Source: Deltaproteobacteria bacterium | GTDB lineage: Bacteria > Desulfobacterota > DSM-4660 > Desulfatiglandales > Desulfatiglandaceae | Direction: 5' to 3' | Assembly: GCA_011051075.1 (NCBI GenBank) | Contig: DREN01000262.1 | Location: 1 to 8,681 of the forward strand | DNA length: 8,681 bases | Shown here: one piece after another, positions 1 through 6,372 of the stretch | Position numbering within the stretch: the first letter of the stretch is position 1 | Layout: every line of letters begins with the position of its first letter | Position numbers and translations under genes: made by a program | The notes under the pieces: generated by a model | Database searches by the model: none | Told to the model about the DNA's origin: nothing | What the model saw: only the letters and a program-made list of their open reading frames with translations

Positions 1-83
1 TACTATTTCAGATTGTTATGGCTTTTCAAATGCTGACTGTCCAATTTTCAAGGCAATCATGGGTATGATCAATCATAACAACG

Positions 84-115
84 ACTTAACCACTCAACTA
101 CTTAACCACTTAACG
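84..115. repeat. Period-8 tandem repeat, four copies of ACTTAACC-like unit
   Basis: Four consecutive octamers are visible: ACTTAACC (84-91), ACTCAACT (92-99), ACTTAACC (100-107) and ACTTAACG (108-115). Copies 1 and 3 are identical, copy 4 differs at the last base, and copy 2 is more degenerate. It lies in a non-coding AT-rich stretch. It could be a short intergenic microsatellite-like repeat or a tandem protein-binding array; nothing in the sequence decides which. Confidence 0.75.
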
Positions 116-187
116 ATGTCTGAATAGTAGGAAGAAAACAGGGATTTTCGTGCGGGCCATGTATCGTAAGATCTCAAAAAACCGGGC

Positions 188-224
188 ACAGGAGATTTCC
201 CCGAAAAGGAATATATCTCCCTGT
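188..224. other. Interrupted hairpin in the upstream non-coding region
   Basis: ACAGGAGAT (188-196) pairs with ATCTCCCTGT (215-224) with one bulged C, and inside it TTCC (197-200) pairs with GGAA (208-211) around the loop 201-207. The 3' side has no T-run on the plus strand, so it is not a canonical intrinsic terminator. It may be a structured leader element or the remnant of an upstream transcription unit. Confidence 0.45.
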
Positions 225-542
225 AGCCATTCTGACCGGCGCCGGATCAATGAAGAAGGCCTCTTTTTGTAGCCCCCTGAGGGAGATCATTTACAAGCCT
301 TCCCTGTGCGCCTGTTCAGAAAAAGCCATGAGAGGGATCGTTAATACGGTCCCCTTCAAATCCCATATTCCTTTCCGGGGGAACCCCCTGTGTCTCTGAT
401 CCCGCCTGAGCGGGGTGAAAGGCTCTTGCTCCCGGAGTTTTTGAAAAGTTAGCGGGCCATCAGAAGAAACCCCCGCATCATCTGAGATCCCGGCCCGGGG
501 GCGGGAAACCTGAAACCCATGAACCAGGAGGAGAACCAGTAG

Positions 543-1685
543 ATGGAGATTATCCAATACACCCAGGAACACACGATCTTCAGGGAGGCGGTGAGGAGGT
601 TTTTCGAAAAAGAGGTGGTCCCATACGCGGATGAGTGGGAGGAAGCCGGTATTATCCCGAAAAGTGCGTGGCGTAAGATGGGGGAGCAGGGCTTCCTCTG
701 CATGGACGTTCCAGAGGAGTACGGTGGCCTGGGGGCTGATTTTCTGTATTCGGTCATACTCACCGAGGAGCTTGGCAGGATAGGAAATACCGGCCTTGCC
801 GCACCACTCCACAGCGATATCGTTGTCCCCTACATAACATCTTTCGGTTCTGAGGAGTTGAAGAAGAGGTACCTCCCCGGTTGTATTTCAGGGGAGCTGA
901 TCACTGCCGTGGCCATGACCGAACCCAATACCGGCAGCGACCTGGCCGCCATCAGGACCACGGCGGTGGAGGATGGGGATCATGTGATCATCAACGGTCA
1001 GAAGACCTTTATCAGTAACGGCCTTAACTGCGGCCTGGTGGTCCTGGCTGTTAGAGACCCTTCTGTGGAAAATCCTTATCAGGCAATCGATCTTTATCTG
1101 GTGGAGGAGGGCACCCCCGGGTTTGAAAAGGGTAAGAAGATAAAGAAGGTGGGGTGGCACAGCCAGGATACTGCCGAACTCTTTTTCAGCGACTGTCACG
1201 TCCCCAAGACCAACCGTCTGGGCCGGAAGGGCTCCGGTTTCATGATGCTCATGGAAAAGCTCCAGCAGGAGCGTCTCATGTGCTCTATCATTGCCGTGGC
1301 CGCTGCCGAACGGATGCTTGAGATGACCATCCAGTACTGCAAGGAGAGAAGCGCTTTCGGCCGTCCCATCTCCAAGTTCCAGAACACCCAGTTCAAGATC
1401 GTTGAGATGGCCACCGAGGTCAGGCTGGGCCGGACCTTCGTGGACAAGCTGATTGTGGATCATATGGAGGGGGAAAATGTGGTTGTAAACGTGTCCATGG
1501 CCAAGTACTGGACCTCTGAGATGGCCATGCGCGTGGCCGATCAGTGTGTGCAGCTTCACGGGGGCTACGGTTATTGTGAGGAATACCCCATCGCCCGGGC
1601 CTGGAGGGATGCGAGGGTCTTGTCTATTTTCGCAGGAACAAGCGAGATCATGAAGGGGATCGCGGCGAAATTCATGGGACTGTGA
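543..1685 (+). CDS. Acyl-CoA dehydrogenase, long-chain/isovaleryl type
   Basis: A 380-residue FAD-dependent acyl-CoA dehydrogenase, full family length, predicted cytoplasmic, forming a 2,3-double bond in an acyl-CoA and passing electrons to ETF. Visible motifs are the family signature around AMTEPNTGSD (124-133), the FAD/substrate stretch INGQKTFISNG (150-160), the FAD-contact region around AFGRP (271-275) and the C-terminal QLHGGYGY (337-344). The position that carries the catalytic Glu in medium- and short-chain enzymes (YEGT) is here FAGT, with Ala364. Instead Glu243 in QQERL aligns by eye with the helix-G catalytic Glu known from isovaleryl-CoA and long-chain dehydrogenases. The ATG follows a strong AGGAGGAG (526-533) with 9 bases spacing. 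No ETF genes are in the window. Acyl chain length cannot be told from sequence. Probably the first gene of an operon with the LUD and LarA-like genes. Confidence 0.95.
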   Translation: MEIIQYTQEHTIFREAVRRFFEKEVVPYADEWEEAGIIPKSAWRKMGEQGFLCMDVPEEYGGLGADFLYSVILTEELGRIGNTGLAAPLHSDIVVPYITSFGSEELKKRYLPGCISGELITAVAMTEPNTGSDLAAIRTTAVEDGDHVIINGQKTFISNGLNCGLVVLAVRDPSVENPYQAIDLYLVEEGTPGFEKGKKIKKVGWHSQDTAELFFSDCHVPKTNRLGRKGSGFMMLMEKLQQERLMCSIIAVAAAERMLEMTIQYCKERSAFGRPISKFQNTQFKIVEMATEVRLGRTFVDKLIVDHMEGENVVVNVSMAKYWTSEMAMRVADQCVQLHGGYGYCEEYPIARAWRDARVLSIFAGTSEIMKGIAAKFMGL

Positions 1686-1686
1686 G

Positions 1687-1715
1687 GATTGTTGATTGGC
1701 GATTGATGATTGTTG
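1687..1715. repeat. Period-7 tandem repeat GATTGNN, four copies
   Basis: Starting one base after the acyl-CoA dehydrogenase stop codon there are four back-to-back heptamers of form GATTGNN (GATTGTT, GATTGGC, GATTGAT, GATTGTT), plus a final G. First and last copies are identical. It sits in the 95-base gap before the LUD gene and does not encode anything. It may be a slippage-derived repeat or a binding array. Confidence 0.75.
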
Positions 1716-1730
1716 TAGCGAAGCGGAAAT

Positions 1731-1757
1731 CCCGCCTTGACCAGATTTAGGGCGGGG
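1731..1757 (+). other. Small GC hairpin before the LUD gene
   Basis: CCCGCC (1731-1736) pairs with GGCGGG (1751-1756), and U1730-G1757 can add a wobble pair; the loop is 14 bases. There is no following T-run, so it is unlikely to terminate transcription. It could be an mRNA processing or stability element in the gap between the two genes. Confidence 0.4.
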
Positions 1758-1780
1758 AAGAATGGCAATGGAGGGAAAAG

Positions 1781-2434
1781 ATGGAAAATCCGATCACCCA
1801 TTACTGGCAGATTCGTCTTGGGGCCCTGAAGGAGGCCCTGGAAGAGAATAACTTTGAGGTCTTCATCGCGGAAACCGCGGTTGACGCGGGCCATCTGGTA
1901 CTGGAGAGGATCCTTCCAAAGACGGGCGCCAAGAGCGTCTCATGGGGCGGGTCCATGACCTTTATCGCCACCGGCCTCTACGACGCCCTCAAGGAGCGCG
2001 AAAATCTGGAGGTCCTGGATACCTTCAACAAGAATATCCCGGCAGAAGAGGCCCTGGAGCTGCGGAGAAAGGCTCTCCTCGTGGACCTGTTTATCACCGG
2101 GACCAACGCGGTCACTGAGACGGGGGAACTGATCAACCTGGATATGTATGGGAACCGGGTGGCAGGGATTACATTCGGCCCCAGACACGTGGTCATACTG
2201 GTGGGCAGAAACAAGATCGTGCCAGACTTAGAGGCGGCAATGGTCCGCATAAAAGAGTACGTTGCCCCTACGAACGCCATGCGCCTGAACAAGAAGACCC
2301 CGTGCGTGAAGACCTCCCAGTGCGAGGAGTGCAAGAGTGCCAGCCGGATCTGCAACACATGGACCATCACCCAGAAGTCGTTTCCCAAGGGAAGGATCAA
2401 GGTGGTGCTCATTAACAAGGATATGGGGCTGTGA
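1781..2434 (+). CDS. LUD-domain (lactate-utilisation LutC/YkgG-like, DUF162) protein
   Basis: A 217-residue protein of the LUD family, whose best-known members (LutB and LutC) take part in lactate oxidation. Family hallmarks seen are VSWGGSMT (53-60), DLFITGTNAVTETGELINLD (102-121) and a glycine-rich stretch leading to VGRNKIV (141-147). The C-terminal part carries four cysteines, Cys175, Cys181, Cys184 and Cys191 (CX5CX2CX6C), which could bind a metal or Fe-S cluster; that is inference. It has no LutB-type ferredoxin extension, and no lutA or lutB lies nearby, so it is a stand-alone LUD protein of unknown substrate. The ATG is preceded by GGAGGG (1770-1775). The stop overlaps the next gene's start (GTGA), implying translational coupling with the LarA-like enzyme and a shared pathway. 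Confidence 0.88.
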   Translation: MENPITHYWQIRLGALKEALEENNFEVFIAETAVDAGHLVLERILPKTGAKSVSWGGSMTFIATGLYDALKERENLEVLDTFNKNIPAEEALELRRKALLVDLFITGTNAVTETGELINLDMYGNRVAGITFGPRHVVILVGRNKIVPDLEAAMVRIKEYVAPTNAMRLNKKTPCVKTSQCEECKSASRICNTWTITQKSFPKGRIKVVLINKDMGL

Positions 2435-3738
2435 CCGCACCGGCGGACAAGACCTTTATCATCAAGAGGGGCGAGAAGGAGTTTTTTCAAATTCCTGACA
2501 AATGGAACCTCCTGACCTTTGCCCTTTTTGAGGACAGACCGGGTCGGGCTCCTGCCGGTGATCTGGCCGGGGGGGCCTTGAGGAGACCGATCGGGTCTGA
2601 CCGTCTCACCGAACTGCTTTCACCCTCGGACACCGTTGCCATACTGGTGGAGGACCTGACCCGGGCCTCACCAAAGGGGACCATTCTTAGAGCGGTCCTT
2701 GATGAATTAAGAGAGGCCGGTGTCCCGGACCGCAGTATCACCGTCATAATCGCCCTTGGGACCCACAGGGGGCTGACCCCTGAAGAACTGGAGCGTACCT
2801 TTGGAGCGGAGCTCATTGAACGGTACAGGTTCATCAATCACGACTGCCGTGCGCCAGATCTGGTGCCTGTATGCCGGCTCGGTACGAGGAGGACCGTCAA
2901 GATCAACAGAAAGGCCCACGATGCCGGTTTCAGGATAGGGTTAGGCTCCATATTTCCACATCCCATGAACGGTTTTGGGGGAGGGGGAAAGATCCTGTTC
3001 CCCGGTATTGCGGATTTTGATTCCATTCTTGATCACCACTTCAAACACACCTTTAACCAGGGAACGGGCCTTGGAAAGATCGACGGGAATCCCTTCTACA
3101 GGGAGATCCGTGAGGTGGCCAGGTCGGCCCGCTTGGACTTCATAGTCAACAGCGTCCTGGATCAGGAGGATGGGGTAGGCCATGTGGTTGCGGGAGATCC
3201 TGTGGACGCCCATATGGCCGGGATTGAAAGGTCAAAAGGAATCATCTCCCGGGAGTTTGACCGGAAGGCCGATATAACCCTGATCACATCCTTCCCCTAT
3301 GAAGAGGGCCCCCAGATAGTGAAGCCCCTTGCGCCGGCTTCAATGGTCACTGAAGAGGGGGGCACTATCATCCTCTGCGCAGACTTCACGGGAGACCTGC
3401 CCGATCCCTTTGTCGATAGCTTCCACAGGTTTCACCTGGAACATGGAGATGACCTCATGGGGGCTGTTCTGGATCACTTCAGTAATAACCACCTGATCAT
3501 GGAGGATGGCGCCATAGATTTCAACATGGCCATAGGTATGACCCTGGCCGTTCAGCACCGGTTCAGGATCATCCTGGTCGCTGAAGATATCCCCCGGGAA
3601 AAGGCGGAGAAGATGGGGTTTATATATGCGGCGGACCTGGAGGAGGCCTTTGACATGGGATCAAGCCTATGCCCCCGGCCCGACGTCCATATCATCCCTT
3701 CGGGCGGGGTCATCTTGCCCGTTCTCAGGGCTCCCTGA
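2431..3738 (+). CDS. LarA-family (DUF2088) nickel-pincer racemase/epimerase homologue
   Basis: A 435-residue homologue of lactate racemase LarA, which uses the covalently bound nickel-pincer nucleotide cofactor. Key residues known from the Lactobacillus plantarum enzyme can be placed: Arg78 in DLTR, His112 in GTHR (acid/base), His177 in FPH (second acid/base), Lys187 in GGGGK (cofactor attachment) and His203 in LDHH (nickel ligand). The spacings His177-Lys187 (10) and Lys187-His203 (16) equal those of His174, Lys184 and His200. It therefore looks catalytically competent. The LarA superfamily acts on several 2-hydroxyacids, so lactate should not be assumed. Cofactor genes larB, larC and larE are not in the window and must be elsewhere if it is active. 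The start is GTG, with four-base overlap with the LUD stop and only a weak AAGGAT upstream, which suggests coupling. Confidence 0.88.
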   Translation: MTAPADKTFIIKRGEKEFFQIPDKWNLLTFALFEDRPGRAPAGDLAGGALRRPIGSDRLTELLSPSDTVAILVEDLTRASPKGTILRAVLDELREAGVPDRSITVIIALGTHRGLTPEELERTFGAELIERYRFINHDCRAPDLVPVCRLGTRRTVKINRKAHDAGFRIGLGSIFPHPMNGFGGGGKILFPGIADFDSILDHHFKHTFNQGTGLGKIDGNPFYREIREVARSARLDFIVNSVLDQEDGVGHVVAGDPVDAHMAGIERSKGIISREFDRKADITLITSFPYEEGPQIVKPLAPASMVTEEGGTIILCADFTGDLPDPFVDSFHRFHLEHGDDLMGAVLDHFSNNHLIMEDGAIDFNMAIGMTLAVQHRFRIILVAEDIPREKAEKMGFIYAADLEEAFDMGSSLCPRPDVHIIPSGGVILPVLRAP

Positions 3739-3739
3739 G
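3724..3739 (+). terminator. Hairpin at the end of the LarA-like gene, possible weak terminator
   Basis: CTCAGG (3724-3729) pairs with CCTGAG (3734-3739) around loop GCTC, spanning the stop codon. The 43-base gap to the convergent FmdE-like gene contains no clear T-run after it (CTGGCCTTTACT follows), so termination activity is uncertain. No better terminator was found in this convergent junction. Confidence 0.3.
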
Positions 3740-3781
3740 CTGGCCTTTACTGCACGGGAAGGTTTGAGTGTCCTCTATGTT

Positions 3782-4381
3782 TTACCGGGCGATCCCCCTT
3801 GCGTGCTCGAAATAGGTGCCGTTGGCGCAGGGTCGGCAAAGGGGCTCTCCGCCTACCATCACTTCACGATGATCCCTAACAACCTGGCCGCAACGGGCAC
3901 AGGTGGCCTTGCAACGGGTGGGGCCGGGGAGATCAAACTCGCTCATTGGAACCTCAACCCTCTGAACCCGGAAGAGGACACTGTCCGGCATCCTCTGGTA
4001 GGCCTCGATCTGCTGCATGGCCTTTCCCTGGACTTCCGGGGCGTAAAGCGGCGCAAGATCGCGGGCCTCCTCTGTGGACAATACCCGATAGGCATCACCG
4101 GTCTCCAGATTCAAGAAGGTGGCCGCCATAATGCCGTTATCCACGAATTTGAGGGACCTCCGTCCTAATTTGACGCCGGTAACGTAGCTGATGGCATCGG
4201 TGGCACAGCGATCTATCTCCACGTAGACGATGATCTTCTTGATCTGATCCTCGCTCCTCGGGTCATCCAGACCGATCAGGGTGCAACCCAACATGGCCAT
4301 GCGCACGCCCACCACCTGACCGGGACACAGGTGACCGTGGGCCTCGGCCGACCCCCTCAAAAGTGTTTTAAAGTCCAGCAT
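3782..4381 (-). CDS. FmdE-like protein with C-terminal zinc-ribbon
   Basis: A 199-residue protein resembling FmdE, the accessory subunit named from molybdenum formylmethanofuran dehydrogenase, whose bacterial members have no firm function. Seen are the metal-site motif HGHLCPG (15-21), a second conserved segment EIDRCATDAI (55-64), TLKF-like SLKFVDNGIMAATF (76-89) and a C-terminal zinc ribbon with CARC (161-164) and CRPC (182-185), plus Cys157. I place the start at ATG 4381, preceded by GAGGG; it opens with MLDFKTLL, the usual start of the family. A TTG at 4411 would add ten basic residues (MRNWGRSRAR) and is less likely. No formylmethanofuran dehydrogenase subunits or molybdenum-cofactor genes are nearby, so it is an orphan. 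It is transcribed against the LarA-like gene and has its own promoter. Confidence 0.88.
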   Translation of the reverse strand: MLDFKTLLRGSAEAHGHLCPGQVVGVRMAMLGCTLIGLDDPRSEDQIKKIIVYVEIDRCATDAISYVTGVKLGRRSLKFVDNGIMAATFLNLETGDAYRVLSTEEARDLAPLYAPEVQGKAMQQIEAYQRMPDSVLFRVQRVEVPMSEFDLPGPTRCKATCARCGQVVRDHREVMVGGEPLCRPCANGTYFEHARGIAR

Positions 4382-4423
4382 CCTTGCCCTCGACCTCCCC
4401 CAATTCCTCAATCCCTTTAGGGC

Positions 4424-4443
4424 TTATGTTAAAACCAACATAA
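4424..4443. promoter_or_regulatory. Inverted repeat TTATGTT-N6-AACATAA, candidate operator
   Basis: Perfect 7-base arms, 4424-4430 and 4437-4443, separated by AAAACC. The site covers the -10 hexamer and most of the spacer of the predicted promoter for the FmdE-like gene, which is where a repressor dimer would sit. The arm spacing is compatible with a helix-turn-helix dimer. The regulator is unknown. A simple RNA hairpin role is less likely because most of it would lie upstream of the transcription start. Confidence 0.55.
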
Positions 4444-4453
4444 CAGATGACAA
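4426..4453 (-). promoter_or_regulatory. Predicted sigma-70 promoter of the FmdE-like gene
   Basis: Read on the minus strand, TTGTCA (4453-4448, 5 of 6 to consensus) is followed by 16 bases and TAACAT (4431-4426, 4 of 6). The start of transcription would fall near 4419, giving a leader of about 38 bases before ATG 4381. This leaves the TTG at 4411 with almost no leader, which also favours the ATG. Confidence 0.5.
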
Positions 4454-4462
4454 AATTTTTTG

Positions 4463-4477
4463 CCCCTCTTTTTGGGG
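4463..4477 (-). terminator. Weak terminator-like hairpin after the sensor kinase gene
   Basis: On the minus strand CCCC pairs with GGGG around an A-rich 7-base loop, about 30 bases after the kinase stop. The following bases are CAAAAAATTTTG, so the T-run is short and displaced. It lies just upstream of the promoter of the FmdE-like gene and would insulate it if functional. Confidence 0.25.
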
Positions 4478-4505
4478 AAGCCACCGATCTACCCCATGAG
4501 GCCGG

Positions 4506-6122
4506 TCATGAATGCTGCATGGGGATAGAGAAAAAGAACGTGCTTCCCTCCCCTTTTACACTTTCCGCCCATATCCTGCCGCCATGAGCCTCTACGATCC
4601 CCCTGCATATGGCAAGGCCGAGGCCCGCACCTTCACGCCTGCCCCTCCCCCCTGATGAGGGAAGGGTGTGGAACTTCTCAAAGATGATCTCGAGGTTCTC
4701 CGGGGAAATACCTGCCCCCTGATCCCTGACAGCCACAACGACGTTATCCCCATCCTCTTTCACATCTATCACGATCTCCGTTTCCTCATCAGAGAATTTT
4801 ATCGCATTTTCCATCAGGTTGACAAGGACCTGCTCCATACGTTCCAGGTCTATCTCCGCATAGATATCGGCCTCACATTCACAGGTTATTGCTATCCGTT
4901 TATCCACTGCCAGAGGGCTCAATATCTCCATGACCTCCTGAACCAATCCTGTCATGTCTTCCCGCTCAAAAGACCAGTCTGCCTTTTTTCCCTCGATCCT
5001 CGTAAAATCAAAGAGATCGCTCACCAGATGGATGAGGCGGGCAAGGTTCTTGTCGATTATGGCCAGGTAGTTCCGGTTCACCTCTCCCGTTATGGTACGG
5101 TTCAGGTAATCGATCCCTCCTCTGATGACTGTCAGCGGTGAGCGCAGTTCGTGGGACATGTTGGCTAAAAAGTCGGACTTGAGTTGATCCAGGGTCTGCA
5201 GCTCCCGGTTGGCCTCGGAAAGCTCCTTTGTGGCCTGGTTGATCCTTTCTTCCAGTTGATCGCGTCCCCTGGAGATCCTCTCTGCCATGGAGTTGAAGGC
5301 CAGGGCGAGCTTTTCAAACTCATCCCCGGTTGAGATATCCACCCGAGCATCCAGCCTTCCCCTTCCTATCTCCTTTGCCATCTCCTCAAACTGTCTCATG
5401 GGCCTGATCACCAGTCTGCGGAGAAGAACAAAGAGGGTTAATATCATGAGGGAAATCACGCCCATCCCTGAGATGGCAAGTTTCAGATGATCGATCTTTG
5501 TGGATGAGACCACCCTGTCCACGGGCAGGATTACGCTCAGGCCGCCCCTGATGCCATTCTTTGATATCTCCCCGGCTGGATGGCATTTGAGACACCCCTT
5601 TTCCAGATAGAGGGGAACCACATATTGAAAGTACTGATTGCCCTCCCGATGATTGAAGGTGAAGGCCTCGGTCAGTCCATCCTCCGTGAATCTGATCAGG
5701 GCCTCCTTTTCAAAATCGTCCGGTCGGTTTTCCGGGTTGATGGGATTCAGGCTTGCGAGTCTGAAGCTGTAAAGATCTTCCCGGCTCGAATACTGGGACA
5801 GCTTCTTTGTCACCATGGAAGGTGTAAATCGCCGGAAGGACCCCTCATCAGTTGTTATTTTGTCGTCTAAGAACCATGCGCAAGTTCCGGCTCCGGCCCC
5901 CTCGCTTTTTTCGTTTACCATTACGCCGCCGCAGTCAGAGACCCATTGTCTGACCAGAACGACCATCCTTGACAGGATGGCCGCCTGATTCAGGATCTGA
6001 TCCACGGCCCTTTTTTCCTGGGCCATGCCCTCCCACAAAAAGATGGCGCTCAGGGATGGAAATACGATGATGGTGATAATTAAAAGGAACTTCCATTGAA
6101 GGGAAAGCTTAGGCCTTTTCAT
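4506..6122 (-). CDS. Membrane sensor histidine kinase with periplasmic haem-motif domain
   Basis: A 538-residue inner-membrane histidine kinase. Order of parts: membrane segment (about 11-30); periplasmic domain resembling the Tll0287-like/DUF3365 family (about 35-210) with WVSDCGGVMV (60-69) and a haem c motif CLKCH (177-181); second membrane segment (about 215-234); HAMP linker (about 235-290); coiled coil (about 285-315); HisKA with phospho-acceptor His324 in SHELRSP; and HATPase_c with N-box Asn435/Asn439, G1 DQGAG (467-471) and G2 GAGLGLA (498-504). All catalytic motifs are intact. The CXXCH suggests covalent haem and sensing of redox state or a small ligand such as NO or O2; that is inference. 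The ATG follows GGGAG with 7 bases spacing. The divergent OmpR-type regulator is its likely partner. Cys64 and Cys81 in the sensor domain are also worth noting. Confidence 0.95.
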   Translation of the reverse strand: MKRPKLSLQWKFLLIITIIVFPSLSAIFLWEGMAQEKRAVDQILNQAAILSRMVVLVRQWVSDCGGVMVNEKSEGAGAGTCAWFLDDKITTDEGSFRRFTPSMVTKKLSQYSSREDLYSFRLASLNPINPENRPDDFEKEALIRFTEDGLTEAFTFNHREGNQYFQYVVPLYLEKGCLKCHPAGEISKNGIRGGLSVILPVDRVVSSTKIDHLKLAISGMGVISLMILTLFVLLRRLVIRPMRQFEEMAKEIGRGRLDARVDISTGDEFEKLALAFNSMAERISRGRDQLEERINQATKELSEANRELQTLDQLKSDFLANMSHELRSPLTVIRGGIDYLNRTITGEVNRNYLAIIDKNLARLIHLVSDLFDFTRIEGKKADWSFEREDMTGLVQEVMEILSPLAVDKRIAITCECEADIYAEIDLERMEQVLVNLMENAIKFSDEETEIVIDVKEDGDNVVVAVRDQGAGISPENLEIIFEKFHTLPSSGGRGRREGAGLGLAICRGIVEAHGGRIWAESVKGEGSTFFFSIPMQHS

Positions 6123-6183
6123 CTTTCTGCTCCCGGGGGAATCCCTGATGAGGTGTGACAGGTTTTACCCGATCGTGCCCTTT

Positions 6184-6213
6184 TTGATATCCTATTTTAT
6201 TGGGTAAAGTCAA
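6184..6213 (-). promoter_or_regulatory. Candidate sigma-70 promoter of the sensor kinase
   Basis: On the minus strand TTGACT (6213-6208, 5 of 6) is followed by 18 bases and TATCAA (6189-6184, 4 of 6). It lies in a local AT-rich island about 60-90 bases before the kinase ATG. The -10 match is modest and the spacing is at the long end. Confidence 0.4.
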
Positions 6214-6223
6214 ATGGGATGAA

Positions 6224-6235
6224 ACCCGGCCGGGT
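6224..6235. repeat. 12-base perfect palindrome ACCCGGCCGGGT
   Basis: A perfect palindrome immediately upstream of the predicted kinase promoter, between the two divergent genes. It could bind a symmetric regulator or be chance in GC-rich DNA. There is no spacer, so it is not a good RNA hairpin. Confidence 0.5.
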
Positions 6236-6308
6236 GAAAGGGGGTGTGTAGAAAATGAAGGACGCGGATGGGGCTGACTGTTGAAATTCAGGCCCGATTT
6301 CCGGGTAG

Positions 6309-6372
6309 GCCGACTATGGGAATGAACCGTGTAAACCTGTTGTAAAAGATGTAACAGAGTTGTAAAGTCGGC
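6309..6372 (+). promoter_or_regulatory. Four TGTAA(A/C) direct repeats, candidate response-regulator site
   Basis: TGTAAA at 6330-6335, TGTAAA at 6341-6346, TGTAAC at 6350-6355 and TGTAAA at 6361-6366 form two pairs, each with an 11-base period, offset by 9 bases. Tandem half-sites with 11-base spacing are the known binding geometry of OmpR/PhoB-family regulators (the pho box). The array is flanked by inverted GCCGACT (6309-6315) and AGTCGGC (6366-6372). It ends at the predicted -35 of the response-regulator gene, so positive autoregulation is a reasonable inference. It also lies in the shared region with the divergent kinase. Confidence 0.6.

Larger units (their letters stand above)
1..542. 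other. Gene-free region upstream of the acyl-CoA dehydrogenase
   Basis: I see no convincing gene here. The reading frames are short, lack a ribosome binding site, or are antisense shadows of the following gene. Structures visible are an inverted repeat TATGAT-CA-ATCATA (64-77), a period-8 tandem repeat (84-115), a hairpin (188-224) and a 10-base palindrome CCGGCGCCGG (236-245). The sequence up to about 130 is AT-rich, then becomes GC-rich. No sigma-70 promoter good enough to call was found ahead of position 543, although one must presumably exist if the downstream genes are transcribed from here. Confidence 0.6.

Noticed and set aside
2..127. Open frame from the left edge, possibly the tail of an upstream gene
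   Set aside because: Its last third is simply the translated period-8 repeat, and the rest shows no recognisable sequence; an upstream gene ending here cannot be excluded but is not supported.
159..272. 37-codon frame starting MYRKISKN
   Set aside because: No ribosome binding site, and it runs through the hairpin at 188-224; composition looks non-coding.
888..1559. 223-codon reading frame on the minus strand inside the acyl-CoA dehydrogenase gene
   Set aside because: Histidine-rich composition typical of an antisense shadow of a GC-rich gene; the plus-strand frame has clear family motifs.
3626..4168. 180-codon plus-strand frame across the end of the LarA-like gene and the FmdE-like gene
   Set aside because: It overlaps two well-supported genes in other frames and has no recognisable domain or binding site.
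4382..4411. TTG start that would extend the FmdE-like protein by ten residues
   Set aside because: The ATG at 4381 has a better placed binding site, fits the family's usual start, and the predicted promoter would leave the TTG with almost no leader.
4668..5141. 157-codon plus-strand frame antisense to the sensor kinase
   Set aside because: Shadow of the HisKA/HATPase region; no start signal.
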